From: Streptomyces sulphureus DSM 40104
Lineage (GTDB): Bacteria; Actinomycetota; Actinomycetes; Streptomycetales; Streptomycetaceae
Direction: 5' to 3'
Assembly: GCF_000381025.1 (NCBI RefSeq)
Contig: NZ_KB905820.1
Coordinates: forward strand, 1-64,000
DNA: 64,000 nucleotides
In this document: positions 54,220 to 63,461 of the stretch, piece after piece
Numbering within the stretch: the stretch's first letter is position 1
How the letters are laid out: each line of letters starts with the position of its first letter
Position numbers and translations under genes: made by a program
The notes under the pieces: model-generated
What the model saw: only the letters and a program-made list of their open reading frames with translations
Database searches by the model: none
Told to the model about the DNA's origin: nothing

Positions 54220-55119
54220 TCAGCTCCAGGCAAGGCCGGTGAGGCGCTCGTACGCCTCCACGTACTTCTGCCGGGTGCGCTCCACCACCCCCGAGGGCAG
54301 CGCAGGCGGCGGCTCCTCGCCGTTCCTGTCCCAGTCGGCGTCCGGCCCGGTGAGCCAGTCGCGCACGTACTGCTTGTCGAAGGAGGGCTGGGGGCGGCCG
54401 GGTTGCCAGGCGTCGCGGGGCCAGAAGCGCGACGAGTCGGGGGTGAGGATCTCGTCGGCGAGGACGAGGGTGTCGCCGTCCCAGCCGAACTCGAACTTCG
54501 TGTCCGCGAGGATGATGCCACGCTCCTCCGCGATCTCCCTCGCCCGCTGGTAGACGGAGAGGGTCGTCTGGCGGAGCAGCGCCGCGGCCTCCGTGCCGGC
54601 CCGGTGGGCGACCTCCTCGTACGTGACGTTCTCGTCGTGCTCGCCCACCTCGGCCTTGGTCGCGGGTGTGAAGAGCGGCCCCGGGAGCTCGGAGCCGTCC
54701 TCCAGCCCGTCCGGCAGGGCGAGGCCGCAGACGGTGCTGGACTCCCTGTACTCCTTGAGCGCCGACCCCGCCAGGTAGCCGCGCGCGACGCACTCGACCG
54801 GGACCATCCGCAACTGCTTGCAGACCATCACCCGGCCCTCCCACTCCTGCGGTGCGCCGGGCGGGAGTTGGGTGGAGAGCACGTGGTGCGGAACGAGGTC
54901 GACGAGCTGCTCGAACCACCACATCGACAGCCGCGTGAGGATGCGCCCCTTGTCGGGGATGCCGCCGGGGAGCACCCAGTCGTATGCGGAGATCCGGTCG
55001 CTGGCGACGATGACCAACTCACCGCGCTCGTTCCGGTAGAGGTCGCGCACTTTGCCCGTGTGCAGGTGCACCAAGCCCGGGACTTCCACGGGCTGCGGCT
55101 TCTCGACGAATCCGGACAC
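54220..55119 (-). CDS. purC: Phosphoribosylaminoimidazole-succinocarboxamide synthase (SAICAR synthetase)
   Basis: 299 residues from GTG 55119 with GGAGGAG upstream. PurC joins CAIR and aspartate with ATP. Signatures: HLHTGKVRDLYRNERGELVI, ASDRISAYDWVLPGGIPDKG, RGYLAGSALKEY, and LADTKFEFGWDGDTLVLADE. The frame continues upstream another 2 kb, antisense-like and low quality, so the GTG is well supported. Confidence 0.98.
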   Translation of the reverse strand: MSGFVEKPQPVEVPGLVHLHTGKVRDLYRNERGELVIVASDRISAYDWVLPGGIPDKGRILTRLSMWWFEQLVDLVPHHVLSTQLPPGAPQEWEGRVMVCKQLRMVPVECVARGYLAGSALKEYRESSTVCGLALPDGLEDGSELPGPLFTPATKAEVGEHDENVTYEEVAHRAGTEAAALLRQTTLSVYQRAREIAEERGIILADTKFEFGWDGDTLVLADEILTPDSSRFWPRDAWQPGRPQPSFDKQYVRDWLTGPDADWDRNGEEPPPALPSGVVERTRQKYVEAYERLTGLAWS

Positions 55120-55211
55120 GTTCTCCTCCTGAGGTACGTATGAGCGCGGTCCGATTCTCGCGTACCCGGAACGGGGGCCCGTGTGCGGACCTGCCGTCGG
55201 TGCGCGGACGA

Positions 55212-56687
55212 TCAGTCGCGTTTGCAGATACGGTCCAGGAGGTTCGCCGTGGCTTGCTGCACCCGCGGATCGGTGTGTCCCGGCCGGTCGAGAGCGGGCG
55301 ACCAGGCGAAGGTGCCGGAGGCGAAGACGAGGGCGCCGGAGGGTGCGCGGTAGAGCGACGTCTCCTGGTGGCGGCGGCGCCCTGCGGCGTCCTCGTACGG
55401 GGAGTGGGCGACGAGCGCGCGGTCGGTGTGCTCGGGGAGGCGGGTGCGGGGGAAGTAGCGGTCGGCCTCGCCGGCGACTAGGCCGGGGAGTTCGTCCCCG
55501 TCCCGTACCGCGGCGTCGTCCCAGAGCCAGTGGTCGGAGTTGCGGACCACCAGGGGCGTCGGCTCGGGGACCTGGCCCTGGTACTGGACGCCGAGGAGCA
55601 GTTGCTCCGGCTCGCCCTGCTCCCGCCAGAGGACGGGCCGCCCGGGGCCGCGGCGCTTGCGGCAGCGGAGCAGGCCGTCCTCGGCGCCCGAGGGGAGCGA
55701 GGCCAGTTCGACCTGCCAGTACATGGTGTTGGCCGAGAGGAAGACGAGCGAGGTGCCGATGTCTCTCGCCTTCTCGACGGTGCGGCGCATCGGGATCGAC
55801 CAGTACTCGTCGTGGCCGGGGAAGACGAGGCCGCGGTAGCGGCTCGGGTCGACGCGGCCCGCGTGCAGGTCGCGGGTGTCGGCGTAGGCGAGGTCGTAGC
55901 CGTAGCGCTCGGCCCAGCGGATGAAGTCGTAGGCGTGGCCCACGTGGAGGGGGAGTCCGGCTCCGGCGAACGGGCGGTCGAAGGAGACGGCGGTGGCGGC
56001 CTCGGGCTCGCCGAGGAGCGAGCCGTCCTCGTCCCAGGCGTGGTAGAGGCTGGCGCCTGTGCGGCCGTCCTCGGGGAAGAGGTTGTACGCCTGCCACGTG
56101 ATGTCGGGGAGGAGCAACAGCAGGTCTGCGGCGTCGCGTTGGCGGACGGTGAAGGGGACGTGCGAGCGGTGGCCGTCCTCGGTCGTGAGGACGGCGGCGT
56201 AGGCGCCGGTGTGCCAGTACTCGGGGATCTGGAGCCGCCAGGAGTGCCACCAGTTGTGGCAGGAGACCGTGCGGTCGGCGACGAGCGGGCGGGGCTGCTC
56301 GATGCCGGAGAGGCGCGGGCTGGTGGTGATCTTCTTCGCGCCCTCGCCGCCGTAGTGGCCGATGCGGTAGACGTCGACGCTGTACGGCTGGGGCGGGTTC
56401 ACCGTGATCCGGAAGTCGAGGGACTCGCCGGGGAGTACGCCGCCCGCAGTGGAAGCGAAGCCCTTGATCTGGCAACTGACGTCGTCGGCGGTGCGCGGGC
56501 CGTTGTGGACGGCGGGTCCCGGCGCCCCGGAGCGGCCACACTCGACGTACCACGGGACCACCCTGCCGTTCTCGAAGTACTGCTCGCTGCCGCGCAGCCA
56601 CGGCAGCGGTCCCTGGCCGAACGGATCGGTGACGGCGTGGGCGAGGGCGCCCGACTCCCATCGCCCGGTGTGCTGTTGGCTCCCCAC
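55212..56687 (-). CDS. N,N-dimethylformamidase beta-subunit-like protein
   Basis: 491 residues from GTG 56687 (GGAGGGGAG upstream). The domain resembles the large subunit of N,N-dimethylformamidase and similar proteins. The N-terminal beta-sandwich (ITVNPPQPYSVDVYRIGHYG) leads to conserved tryptophan-rich motifs CHNWWHSWRLQIPEYWHTGA and DITWQAYNLFPEDGRTGAS. A glutamine-amidotransferase-like Rossmann segment (YRGLVFPGHDEYWSIPMR) follows. No DMF small subunit is adjacent, so the substrate is probably a different amide or a wall-associated polymer. The position between purC and the broken membrane protein gene is conserved as I recall. Confidence 0.75.
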   Translation of the reverse strand: MGSQQHTGRWESGALAHAVTDPFGQGPLPWLRGSEQYFENGRVVPWYVECGRSGAPGPAVHNGPRTADDVSCQIKGFASTAGGVLPGESLDFRITVNPPQPYSVDVYRIGHYGGEGAKKITTSPRLSGIEQPRPLVADRTVSCHNWWHSWRLQIPEYWHTGAYAAVLTTEDGHRSHVPFTVRQRDAADLLLLLPDITWQAYNLFPEDGRTGASLYHAWDEDGSLLGEPEAATAVSFDRPFAGAGLPLHVGHAYDFIRWAERYGYDLAYADTRDLHAGRVDPSRYRGLVFPGHDEYWSIPMRRTVEKARDIGTSLVFLSANTMYWQVELASLPSGAEDGLLRCRKRRGPGRPVLWREQGEPEQLLLGVQYQGQVPEPTPLVVRNSDHWLWDDAAVRDGDELPGLVAGEADRYFPRTRLPEHTDRALVAHSPYEDAAGRRRHQETSLYRAPSGALVFASGTFAWSPALDRPGHTDPRVQQATANLLDRICKRD

Positions 56688-57291
56688 TGTGCTCCCCTCC
56701 CTCGTCCCGCTCGCCTCCTGCGGGCCGCGGCCCGGCACGGTGGCGTCGGGCTGTCTGTGGTCGCGGCTTCGCTGCGTGGGCCGTGCGGTGCGTACGAGTT
56801 GTGCGTGGTGTCTTCCGGCGTTGCCGTCTCCCTGCGGGGTGCGGCTCGGCCGGTGTGCGACCCGGTCCGGCGTCGGGCGGTCCCGCGGGGCTGCCCGGCT
56901 GGCTGGTTTTTGGCGGCCTCCCTGGGCATGACCGCCGGGACGGTCCTTGGGCGCCCCTTCCGTCGAGCCGCTCCGCTACGCGGGTTGCGGGTCGTGGATG
57001 ACCAGCGGTGGCGCGGTGGTGCGGCTCCCGCCGGAGAGTCCGGACGCTCCAGGGGCGCGGTCGGACGTTGGACTCGCCGCTCTCCGCGAGGAGTTGGGCG
57101 GAGGGCGGTTCGCCGCGACGGGTGGGAGACGGACGGGGTGCGGCGGCATGTACTGACACAGACAGGACATCACATCCTGCACGCACACGGTCACCGTTCG
57201 TTGTTAATCGTCGGATTCACGCCTTCGTGTCGAACTGCCGTGCGCTGCGCCGGACATCAGTGGCGCCGTCAACCACCCGGAAGCGGGACGC
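56688..57291. other. Gene-free stretch
   Basis: About 600 bp. It contains the promoter of the formamidase-like gene and the 3' flank of the broken membrane-protein gene. Short direct and inverted segments are present, but no convincing gene or RNA is seen. Confidence 0.45.
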
Positions 57292-59101
57292 TCAGAGCAG
57301 ACGCAACGGCTTGTCCGGCCGGACCCCGGCCGCCGTGAGCCACTCCCTGAGCGGGCCCGTCTCGCCGTACTCGGCCGCCGCGCGCACCGCTCCGGAGAGC
57401 GCGGTGTCCCGCTCCCCCGCGACGAGGAGCACGGGACCGTCGAGCCAGTCGAGCCCCGGGGACGCGCCCGCGGTGTCCACGGCGGCGCAGCAGATGGCGG
57501 AGTTGAGATGGTCGGCGAGCAACTCCTGCTCCCCGCGCGGTGGTTCGAGCGGCAGGCCCATGGGCGCCGGCTGTCCCTCGACGCCGCCCGGCAGCAACGG
57601 CCCTTCGTCGAGGAGGGGTTGCTGGGACTCCGCGCGCGCCTCCTCCTGGTGCTGAAGCGCGGCGAGGCGGGCGGCCAGCGCCGAGCGCGCGTCCGGGGAA
57701 CCGAGGCGGTCGAGTACGCAGGCGAGGGTGGGGCCGCACCACGTCCGATCGGGGAGAGAGCCGAGCGGCAGCGGCGCGCCGGCGGGGAGCGGCAGGGTGC
57801 GGGGCGCCGGCTCGGGCTCCGCCGTCCGCTCGGCCATGTCCAGCGCGTCGAAGAGGCGGGCGGCGCCCGTTCGCCAGATGCGCCCCGCGACCTCCTCCGG
57901 GTACGCGTGCCAGTCGACGGGCGTCCACTGGCGCGGGCCCTCCTCGGGCCCGGCTCCCTGGAGCGGGGGAGCCACCGGGGGCCTAGCGCCCACGAAGAGG
58001 CGGGCGGCGAGGAACGATACGGCGGCGTCCACCTCGCCCGGCTCCTCCAGAAGATCGCAGGCCGGGCGCTCGGCGAGCCGGGAGCCGGGAGGCGAAGCCC
58101 TCGGCGAGCCTGTCCCGGCGGGAGAGCTCGGTGAGCGCGGCGACGACGCCGGCGTCAAGCCTCGTCGGCCACCTGCCCAGGCGCCATGCGGGGAGGGCGA
58201 CCTTCGTCAGCAGGCGGTCCCAACCGGCGTAGGCGAGGCCGACCTGCTCCTGCGCGACGGTGCGGAGGCCGTAGTCGACCGACTGCGCGCGCTGGGAGGA
58301 GGCGGCGGCCACGCCGCGCTCCATCTCGGCGAGGTGGCCGCCGGCGGCGCGCAGGAGCGCACGTGCGAGCGCCCCCACGGCGCGGAGGAACGGCACGGCG
58401 AGCAACCCGGCGCCGTAGCGCGGGGGTTCGGCAGCGCGTGCGGTGCCGGCCTGCTCCTCGGCGCTGTGCGCCCGTGGCGTGCGCCGGGCGCGTTCGGCGC
58501 GGGCGACCGCCGCGTCGAAGCTTCTGGCGAGGCGGCGGGCCGCGGCTATGTCCGGGTGAGCCGACGGGCCCGTACCGGCGACCACGGGAGCGAGCAGTGC
58601 GCGCAGCTCCGCGACGCGCATCCACCAGAGGAACGGGGAGCCGATCACGAGGACGGGGGCGGGGCGCTCGCCCGGAATCCGCGCGTACAAGGGCCTGTCG
58701 GCGGGGGTGGGGCGTTCCTCCAGCCAGCTATCGCAGTCGGGGGTGAGTGCGATGGCGGAGGGCGCGGGCACGCCGAGGCGGTCGGCGACGTCGCGTACGA
58801 GGTTGTGGAGGTCCGGTGCCTGGCGTTCTTCGAGCAGGACGGTCGGCGAGACGGCGGGCTCGGCGCGCGCGATCACCGCCGCCGCGGCGCTGGCAGCCGC
58901 GAGCGCCGCGCAGGCGACCGCGGTGACGGTCCAGCACACAGGCTGCCAAGCGGAACCGAGGAGACCGGTGCCGCGTGCGGCGAAGAGGAGCACCGCGCAC
59001 GCCGCCGGGAGCAGCGCGATCCCCAGGGCGGTGTTCCTGACGCGCAGCACGGCGAGGGCGTGCGCCCGCGCGGAGACCGCTTCTTCCTGCTGGCCGAGCA
59101 C
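57292..59101 (-). pseudogene. Frameshifted membrane protein related to M48 peptidases
   Basis: Two abutting minus-strand frames join into one protein of about 600 residues. The first half (from a GTG near 59101) has two N-terminal membrane helices, an M48-like segment (LHNLVRDVADRLGVPAPSAI) and a third helical region, and runs to EGFASRL. The second half resumes in another frame with LAERPACDLLEEPGEVDAAV. The frames switch within a perfect tandem duplication of AGCCGGG (58088-58094, 58095-58101, plus strand); removing one copy restores SRLAERPACDLLEE. The M48 zinc motif HExxH is absent, so even the intact form would be a non-catalytic relative. Sequencing error cannot be excluded. Confidence 0.8.
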
Positions 59102-59412
59102 GAGCAATCCCACCTCCCGGCGGCGCCTCCGGCCGCTTGGACCCACTCCGGCCGCCTCCGGCCGCACCGGAGATCCGGCCTTCTCACTGTGGCACCGGGG
59201 ACCGACACCGCAATGTGCGCAGGGCCAGACGACGGACTCCCACGCGACTTGTGCGGAACCCTAGTTGGGGCATGTGGGAGCGTCAGCCGGACGCCATTCT
59301 GCTCACCCGATGGAATGGCTTTGGGGAGAGATCTTGCCCTCAACCCGGTGGGCAGGTAAGGGAACGCGGGGTCTGCCTCGCGGGCGGCGGGTACCCCGGA
59401 GCGGCAGCACGA

Positions 59413-59444
59413 CCGGGCGCCGGCCCGGGCACGTCGGCGCCCGG
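59413..59444 (-). terminator. Hairpin downstream of purD
   Basis: CCGGGCGCC (59413-59421) and GGCGCCCGG (59436-59444) form a perfect 9-bp stem ten bp past the purD stop on the minus strand. Confidence 0.7.
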
Positions 59445-59453
59445 GCCCGGAAG

Positions 59454-60734
59454 TCAGCGCCGGGCGGTGCCCTCCTCGCGCTCGTCTGCTGCGGCCTGCG
59501 CCGCGATGTCCGTGCGGTGGTGGGAACCGGGCAGGTCGATGCGCTCGACCGCGCGGTACGCGCGGGTGCGTGCCTCCGTGAGGTCGGAGCCGCCGGCGGT
59601 CACGGAGAGCACGCGGCCGCCCGCGCTGACGACGCTCCCGTCCTGGTTGCGGGCCGTGCCCGCGTGGAGGACGTAGGCATCGGGTCCCTCCTGCGCGGCC
59701 ACCTCCTCCAGGCCGTCGACCGGGTCGCCCTTGCGGGGAGCCGCCGGATACCCGGCGGCGGCGAGGACGACCGTCACGGCGGCGCCGTCGTGCCAGCGCA
59801 GCGGAGGGAAGTCGGCGAGCTGCCCGGTGGCCGCTGCCTGGAGGAGGCCGGCGAGGGGGGTTTGCAGGCGTGCGAGGACCACCTGGGTCTCCGGGTCCCC
59901 GAAGCGGGCGTTGAACTCGACGACGCGGACGCCCCGCGAGGTGAGGGCGAGACCGGCGAAGAGCAGGCCGGAGAAAGGGGTGCCGCGGCGGCGCATCTCG
60001 TCGACCGTGGGCTGGAGAACCGTCATCAGCACTTCGTCGACGAGTTTCGGGTCCGCCCACGGAAGGGGTGAATAGGCGCCCATACCGCCGGTGTTGGGGC
60101 CGAGGTCGCCGTCGTGGGCGCGCTTGAAGTCCTGGGCAGGCTGGAGGGGCACGACCGTCTCGCCGTCGGTGACGGCGAAGAGTGAGACCTCGGGTCCGTC
60201 GAGGTACTCCTCCACGACGACGCGTTCGCAAGCCGCTGCGTGCGCTCGGGCCTCCGCGGTGTCCCCCGTGACGACCACGCCCTTCCCCGCCGCGAGGCCG
60301 TCGTCCTTGACGACGTAGGGCGGGCCGAAGGCATCGAGCGCCGCGTCGACCTGCTCCGCGGTGGTGCAGACGTAGCTGCGGGCGGTGGGCACCCCGGCCT
60401 CCGCCATGACCTCCTTGGCGAACGCCTTCGAACCCTCCAGCTCCGCCGCAGCCCGCGAGGGCCCGAAGACGGGGACCCCGGTGGCGCGGACGACGTCCGC
60501 AACCCCCGCGACGAGCGGTGCCTCCGGGCCGATCACCACCAGATCCGCGGCGACTTCCGCGGCGAGCGCGGCGACGGCCGCCCCGTCGGTGGCGTCCACG
60601 CTGTGCGCGGTGGCCACCTCGGAGGTGCCGGCGTTGCCGGGGGCGCAGTGCAGCGCGCTGACGGCGGGGTCGAGCGAGAGCGCGCGGCAGAGCGCGTGTT
60701 CGCGGGCTCCGGTGCCGATGACGAGGATTCTCAC
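59454..60734 (-). CDS. purD: Phosphoribosylamine-glycine ligase (GAR synthetase)
   Basis: 426 residues from GTG 60734. The second step of purine synthesis. ATP-grasp signatures are intact: [75 protein letters not shown] and [20 protein letters not shown]. The last residues are charged and variable. TACGCT six bases before the start and no ribosome-binding site suggest a leaderless mRNA. It is separated from purC by an unrelated gene and the broken membrane-protein gene. Confidence 0.98.
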   Translation of the reverse strand: MRILVIGTGAREHALCRALSLDPAVSALHCAPGNAGTSEVATAHSVDATDGAAVAALAAEVAADLVVIGPEAPLVAGVADVVRATGVPVFGPSRAAAELEGSKAFAKEVMAEAGVPTARSYVCTTAEQVDAALDAFGPPYVVKDDGLAAGKGVVVTGDTAEARAHAAACERVVVEEYLDGPEVSLFAVTDGETVVPLQPAQDFKRAHDGDLGPNTGGMGAYSPLPWADPKLVDEVLMTVLQPTVDEMRRRGTPFSGLLFAGLALTSRGVRVVEFNARFGDPETQVVLARLQTPLAGLLQAAATGQLADFPPLRWHDGAAVTVVLAAAGYPAAPRKGDPVDGLEEVAAQEGPDAYVLHAGTARNQDGSVVSAGGRVLSVTAGGSDLTEARTRAYRAVERIDLPGSHHRTDIAAQAAADEREEGTARR

Positions 60735-61120
60735 GCGCTCAGCGTAGCGATCCCCTGCAGGGGACGGGACCCGCGGCCGGTGGCACGGGGGGCGTACGGG
60801 GAGCGCTGTCCCAGCGCCCGCAGCCGGCGACCGCGGGCGCGGCCCGACGGCGGAGCGCCAGGCGCTGTGCGTCAGGGCCGCTCTTTCGTGTGAGGGCAGC
60901 CGCGGGCCGGTCAGCATCGTGCCTGGTCAGAGGCGGTAGATCGGCTCGAGGTCGCGTACAGGGCGGCTGTCGGCACGCGGTTTCGAAGGTAGGAAGGACT
61001 CGCTTCGCCCGCCGGTCGAGACGGTGGCGCGTGCGTCGGGTGGCGGCGCGTGCGGGGGTCGGCTTCGGCAGTGGAACGTCGGCCTTGGGGTGGAGCGGAA
61101 GAGCAGCGAAGGGGGCAGAT
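60735..61120. other. Divergent spacer purD / SLATT gene
   Basis: About 385 bp, Arg/Gly-coding-like in the plus frame but without family similarity, so I regard it as non-coding. It should hold both promoters. AGGGGG at 61110-61115 is the ribosome-binding site for GTG 61121. Confidence 0.5.
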
Positions 61121-61921
61121 GTGGGTGCAGGGGAGAAGGAGCCGCGGGCGGGCACCGAGCGGATCGAGGTGCCGCTCCGGCGGCCGGTTCCGCCGGGGTG
61201 CTGGCAGCAGCCGACGGAGCGGCTGGAAGAGCTCTACCAGTGGGTGGAGGACGGGGCTCTCGCCGCCGCCGACTGGTATTGGCGTCGACGGCGGGCGAAG
61301 CGCAGGGCCGCCCTGCTGCTGCGGTGGGGAACGGCGGTCTCGGCGAGCCTCGTGGCACTGCTCCCCGCGCTCGCCCTTGCGGGCGCTGCACCGGCCGACG
61401 CCCTGCTCTGGGGGTACGGAGCGCTCCTCGTCGCGGCCGGATGCCCCGCCGCTGACAGGTACTTCGCCCTCACGGCCGACTGGATGCGGTACATCGCGGC
61501 TGCGCAAGCGATCGGGCGCGCGCTGGAAGAGCTCCAGTACGACTGGGCGCGCGCCGACGTACGCGCGAGCCTCGGTCCGGCCGGTCCCTCGCTCGACGAG
61601 ACCACCGAGTACGCACTCGATCTCCTGCACCGATGCAGCGCCGAGATCGACGGCATCGTCAGGAGTGAAACCGTCGACTGGACGGCCCGTTTCTGCTCGA
61701 TGCCTGCACCTCCGTACCGGCGCTCGGCGGAGCGGAACGCATACCCAGTCGGCGCAGTCCGGACGCGTCCGCCACCGGGGTGCGGCGGTCGGTCGGCACG
61801 GCCGCAAGGGGCCGTCGGCGCCGCCGATCCGCGGAGCGAACGCGGGCGTACCGACACGCAGGGAGGCGGTGTGCGGATACAGATGCCGAGGCAGCGTCCG
61901 CCGGAGGGGCCCGTCCCCTAG
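61121..61921 (+). CDS. SLATT-domain two-helix membrane protein
   Basis: 266 residues from GTG 61121. A cytosolic helix (ERLEELYQWVEDGALAAADW), a basic segment WYWRRRRAKRRAALLLRWG and two adjacent membrane helices (about 68-84 and 88-105) define the SLATT layout, followed by a helical cytosolic region (about 115-190) and a Pro/Arg-rich tail. SLATT domains are predicted pore-forming effectors in nucleotide-triggered defence systems. Here no SMODS, CD-NTase or SLOG sensor is adjacent, and the gene sits in conserved core DNA, so a house-keeping role is equally possible. Confidence 0.75.
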   Translation: MGAGEKEPRAGTERIEVPLRRPVPPGCWQQPTERLEELYQWVEDGALAAADWYWRRRRAKRRAALLLRWGTAVSASLVALLPALALAGAAPADALLWGYGALLVAAGCPAADRYFALTADWMRYIAAAQAIGRALEELQYDWARADVRASLGPAGPSLDETTEYALDLLHRCSAEIDGIVRSETVDWTARFCSMPAPPYRRSAERNAYPVGAVRTRPPPGCGGRSARPQGAVGAADPRSERGRTDTQGGGVRIQMPRQRPPEGPVP

Positions 61922-62036
61922 GCGGCGAGGCGCGGTGCCCGCGGCCCGGCCGACGCCCGGCGCCGGGGCGGAGGTTGGCCGGGCCGCCGTGCGGGACCGC
62001 TCGCCGTGCGGGGCTGCTCAGTGCCCTGCCGTTGCG

Positions 62037-62699
62037 TTAGCTGAACACGATCAGGGAGCCCTGGGCGAGGCTCCGCGTCGCCGCGGAGTGCAGGCCGAGC
62101 CAGACATGGCGCTCCCGCGAGAAAGGACCCGAGTCGGTCGGAAAGGAGGTGGACGGCTCTTCGAGCTCGGTGGGGCGCTCGGGAGGCGCCGGTGGGCTCG
62201 GCGGATTCGCCGGGTCGATACCGAGCACCGGGGCGACCTGCTCCAGTTCGCGGAGCAACCCGTGACTCGACGCGAGCGGCCCGCCGCCCTCCAACAACTC
62301 GTCGTTGACGAGCGGGGCTTCGAAGTCGACGGGGACGTACGCGCCGGCGTGGTCGTAGTGCCAGACGAGGTGGGACTGCTGGGCCGTCGATTCGAACATC
62401 TCCAGCAACTGCTCGTAGTCGCTGCCGAGTTCGTCGACGGGCGCGACCTCGAGACCGCACCTGTGGAGGAGGAAGGCCCTGCGGAGGAAGTGCAGCGCGT
62501 CGTAGTCGAACCCGGCGATGGGGGCGACCTCACCGGACATCCCGGGCATGTAGGCGAAGACGGGGACCGGCGGGTGCCCGGCTTCCGTCAGCGCCTTGTC
62601 GTAGGAGGCGATCTCCTCCGCGAAGGGGTTGTCAGGGCTGTGGCACAGCACGTCGACGAGGGGGACCAGCCAGAGGTCACAGGCCAAGAGTTGCTCCAA
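62037..62699 (-). CDS. Conserved Streptomyces protein of unknown function
   Basis: 220 residues; the start is TTG at 62699 (reading EQLLACDLWLVPLVDVLCHS). Acidic and soluble, with a distinctive SPDNPFAEEIASYDKALTEA and FDYDALHFLRRAFLLHRCGL. A Pro/Glu-rich linker (about 168-185) separates the tail. I know of similar unannotated actinobacterial sequences but no functional assignment. It is convergent with the SLATT gene. Confidence 0.75.
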   Translation of the reverse strand: MEQLLACDLWLVPLVDVLCHSPDNPFAEEIASYDKALTEAGHPPVPVFAYMPGMSGEVAPIAGFDYDALHFLRRAFLLHRCGLEVAPVDELGSDYEQLLEMFESTAQQSHLVWHYDHAGAYVPVDFEAPLVNDELLEGGGPLASSHGLLRELEQVAPVLGIDPANPPSPPAPPERPTELEEPSTSFPTDSGPFSRERHVWLGLHSAATRSLAQGSLIVFS

Positions 62700-63461
62700 T
62701 GCGCCGCGGTGCGGCCACAGTCACAGTCGGACGTCGGCGACCACAGCGTAGTGCCGCGGCGTACTCGACGGTACAAGCCGAGCGGCGAAGTCAGGCGGTT
62801 GCCGGGAGGCGGAGGTGAGGGGGCGATCGGGCACAGGGGCCGTGGGCCGGAGCCTGGTCGGTTGAGTCGGTGTCGCCTCGATCGTGGGGCGGTCGTGTGG
62901 AGAGGGCGGACAGCGAGCGGATTCGTCGGTGCGGCAAACCGGCGGGGAGAAGGGGCGTGCCGCCGGAGCTGGAGGCAGTTGACCCGTCAGTTCCATACGC
63001 CGGGCGGGCAGTTGAGCGGGAGCGAGCACCCGGGAAGGGTGACGATCGAGGAAGAGACCCGGAGAGCGGTCGGACGGGGCGGTCGGGCAGGCGATCGGTC
63101 GAGGACGGTCGTGAGGGCCCCCATCGCCCGGGATTGGTCGCGGAGTCTCGGAAGAGGTGCCCGGGAGAGGCTCCAAGGGATGCAGTCATGAGAGGAGCAG
63201 TCGCGGACACAGTCGCCAGGGCAATCGTGCGGCAGGTACGCGCAAGGAGAGGAGTTGCACAGGAAGCACCTGCGCGCGACGTGTTCGCGCGGAAGATCAC
63301 CGCGAGGGAAGCGCTCGCAGGGGAAGCCGTCGTGAGGGAGGGAAGCGCGACAGGTCATGAGGGAGGCAATCGTGCGGCAAGCACTTGCGCCGGGCACCGT
63401 CTCGGGGCGGACGCGTAGGTCCTTCGGCTGCCGCGGCATCTCGTGCGCTGGTACGGGCAGG
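62700..63461. other. Gene-free stretch containing a 15-bp-periodic tract
   Basis: About 760 bp without a supported gene. The right half is a periodic tract (listed separately). The left part has no clear signal beyond the promoter expected for the minus-strand gene ending at 62037. Confidence 0.5.
63185..63400. repeat. Degenerate 15-bp tandem repeat tract
   Basis: From about 63215 to 63334 at least eight successive 15-mers fit a loose consensus CGGGAAG--C-TCGCG. Clear examples are AGGGAAGCGCTCGCA and CGGAAGATCACCGCG. The sequence GGCAATCGTGCGGCA occurs exactly at 63220-63234 and 63366-63380. A 15-bp period preserves reading frame, so either strand reads a five-residue repeat, for example KITAR/EALAG/EAVVR on the plus strand from ATG 63188. 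Confidence 0.55.

Noticed and set aside
55120-57186. Upstream extension of the purC frame (over 600 codons)
   Set aside because: It is a frame shadow of the formamidase-like gene, Arg/Pro-rich and without domains.
60735-61120. N-terminal extension of the SLATT protein (77 residues)
   Set aside because: The residues are Arg/Gly-rich without family similarity, while GTG 61121 has a good ribosome-binding site.
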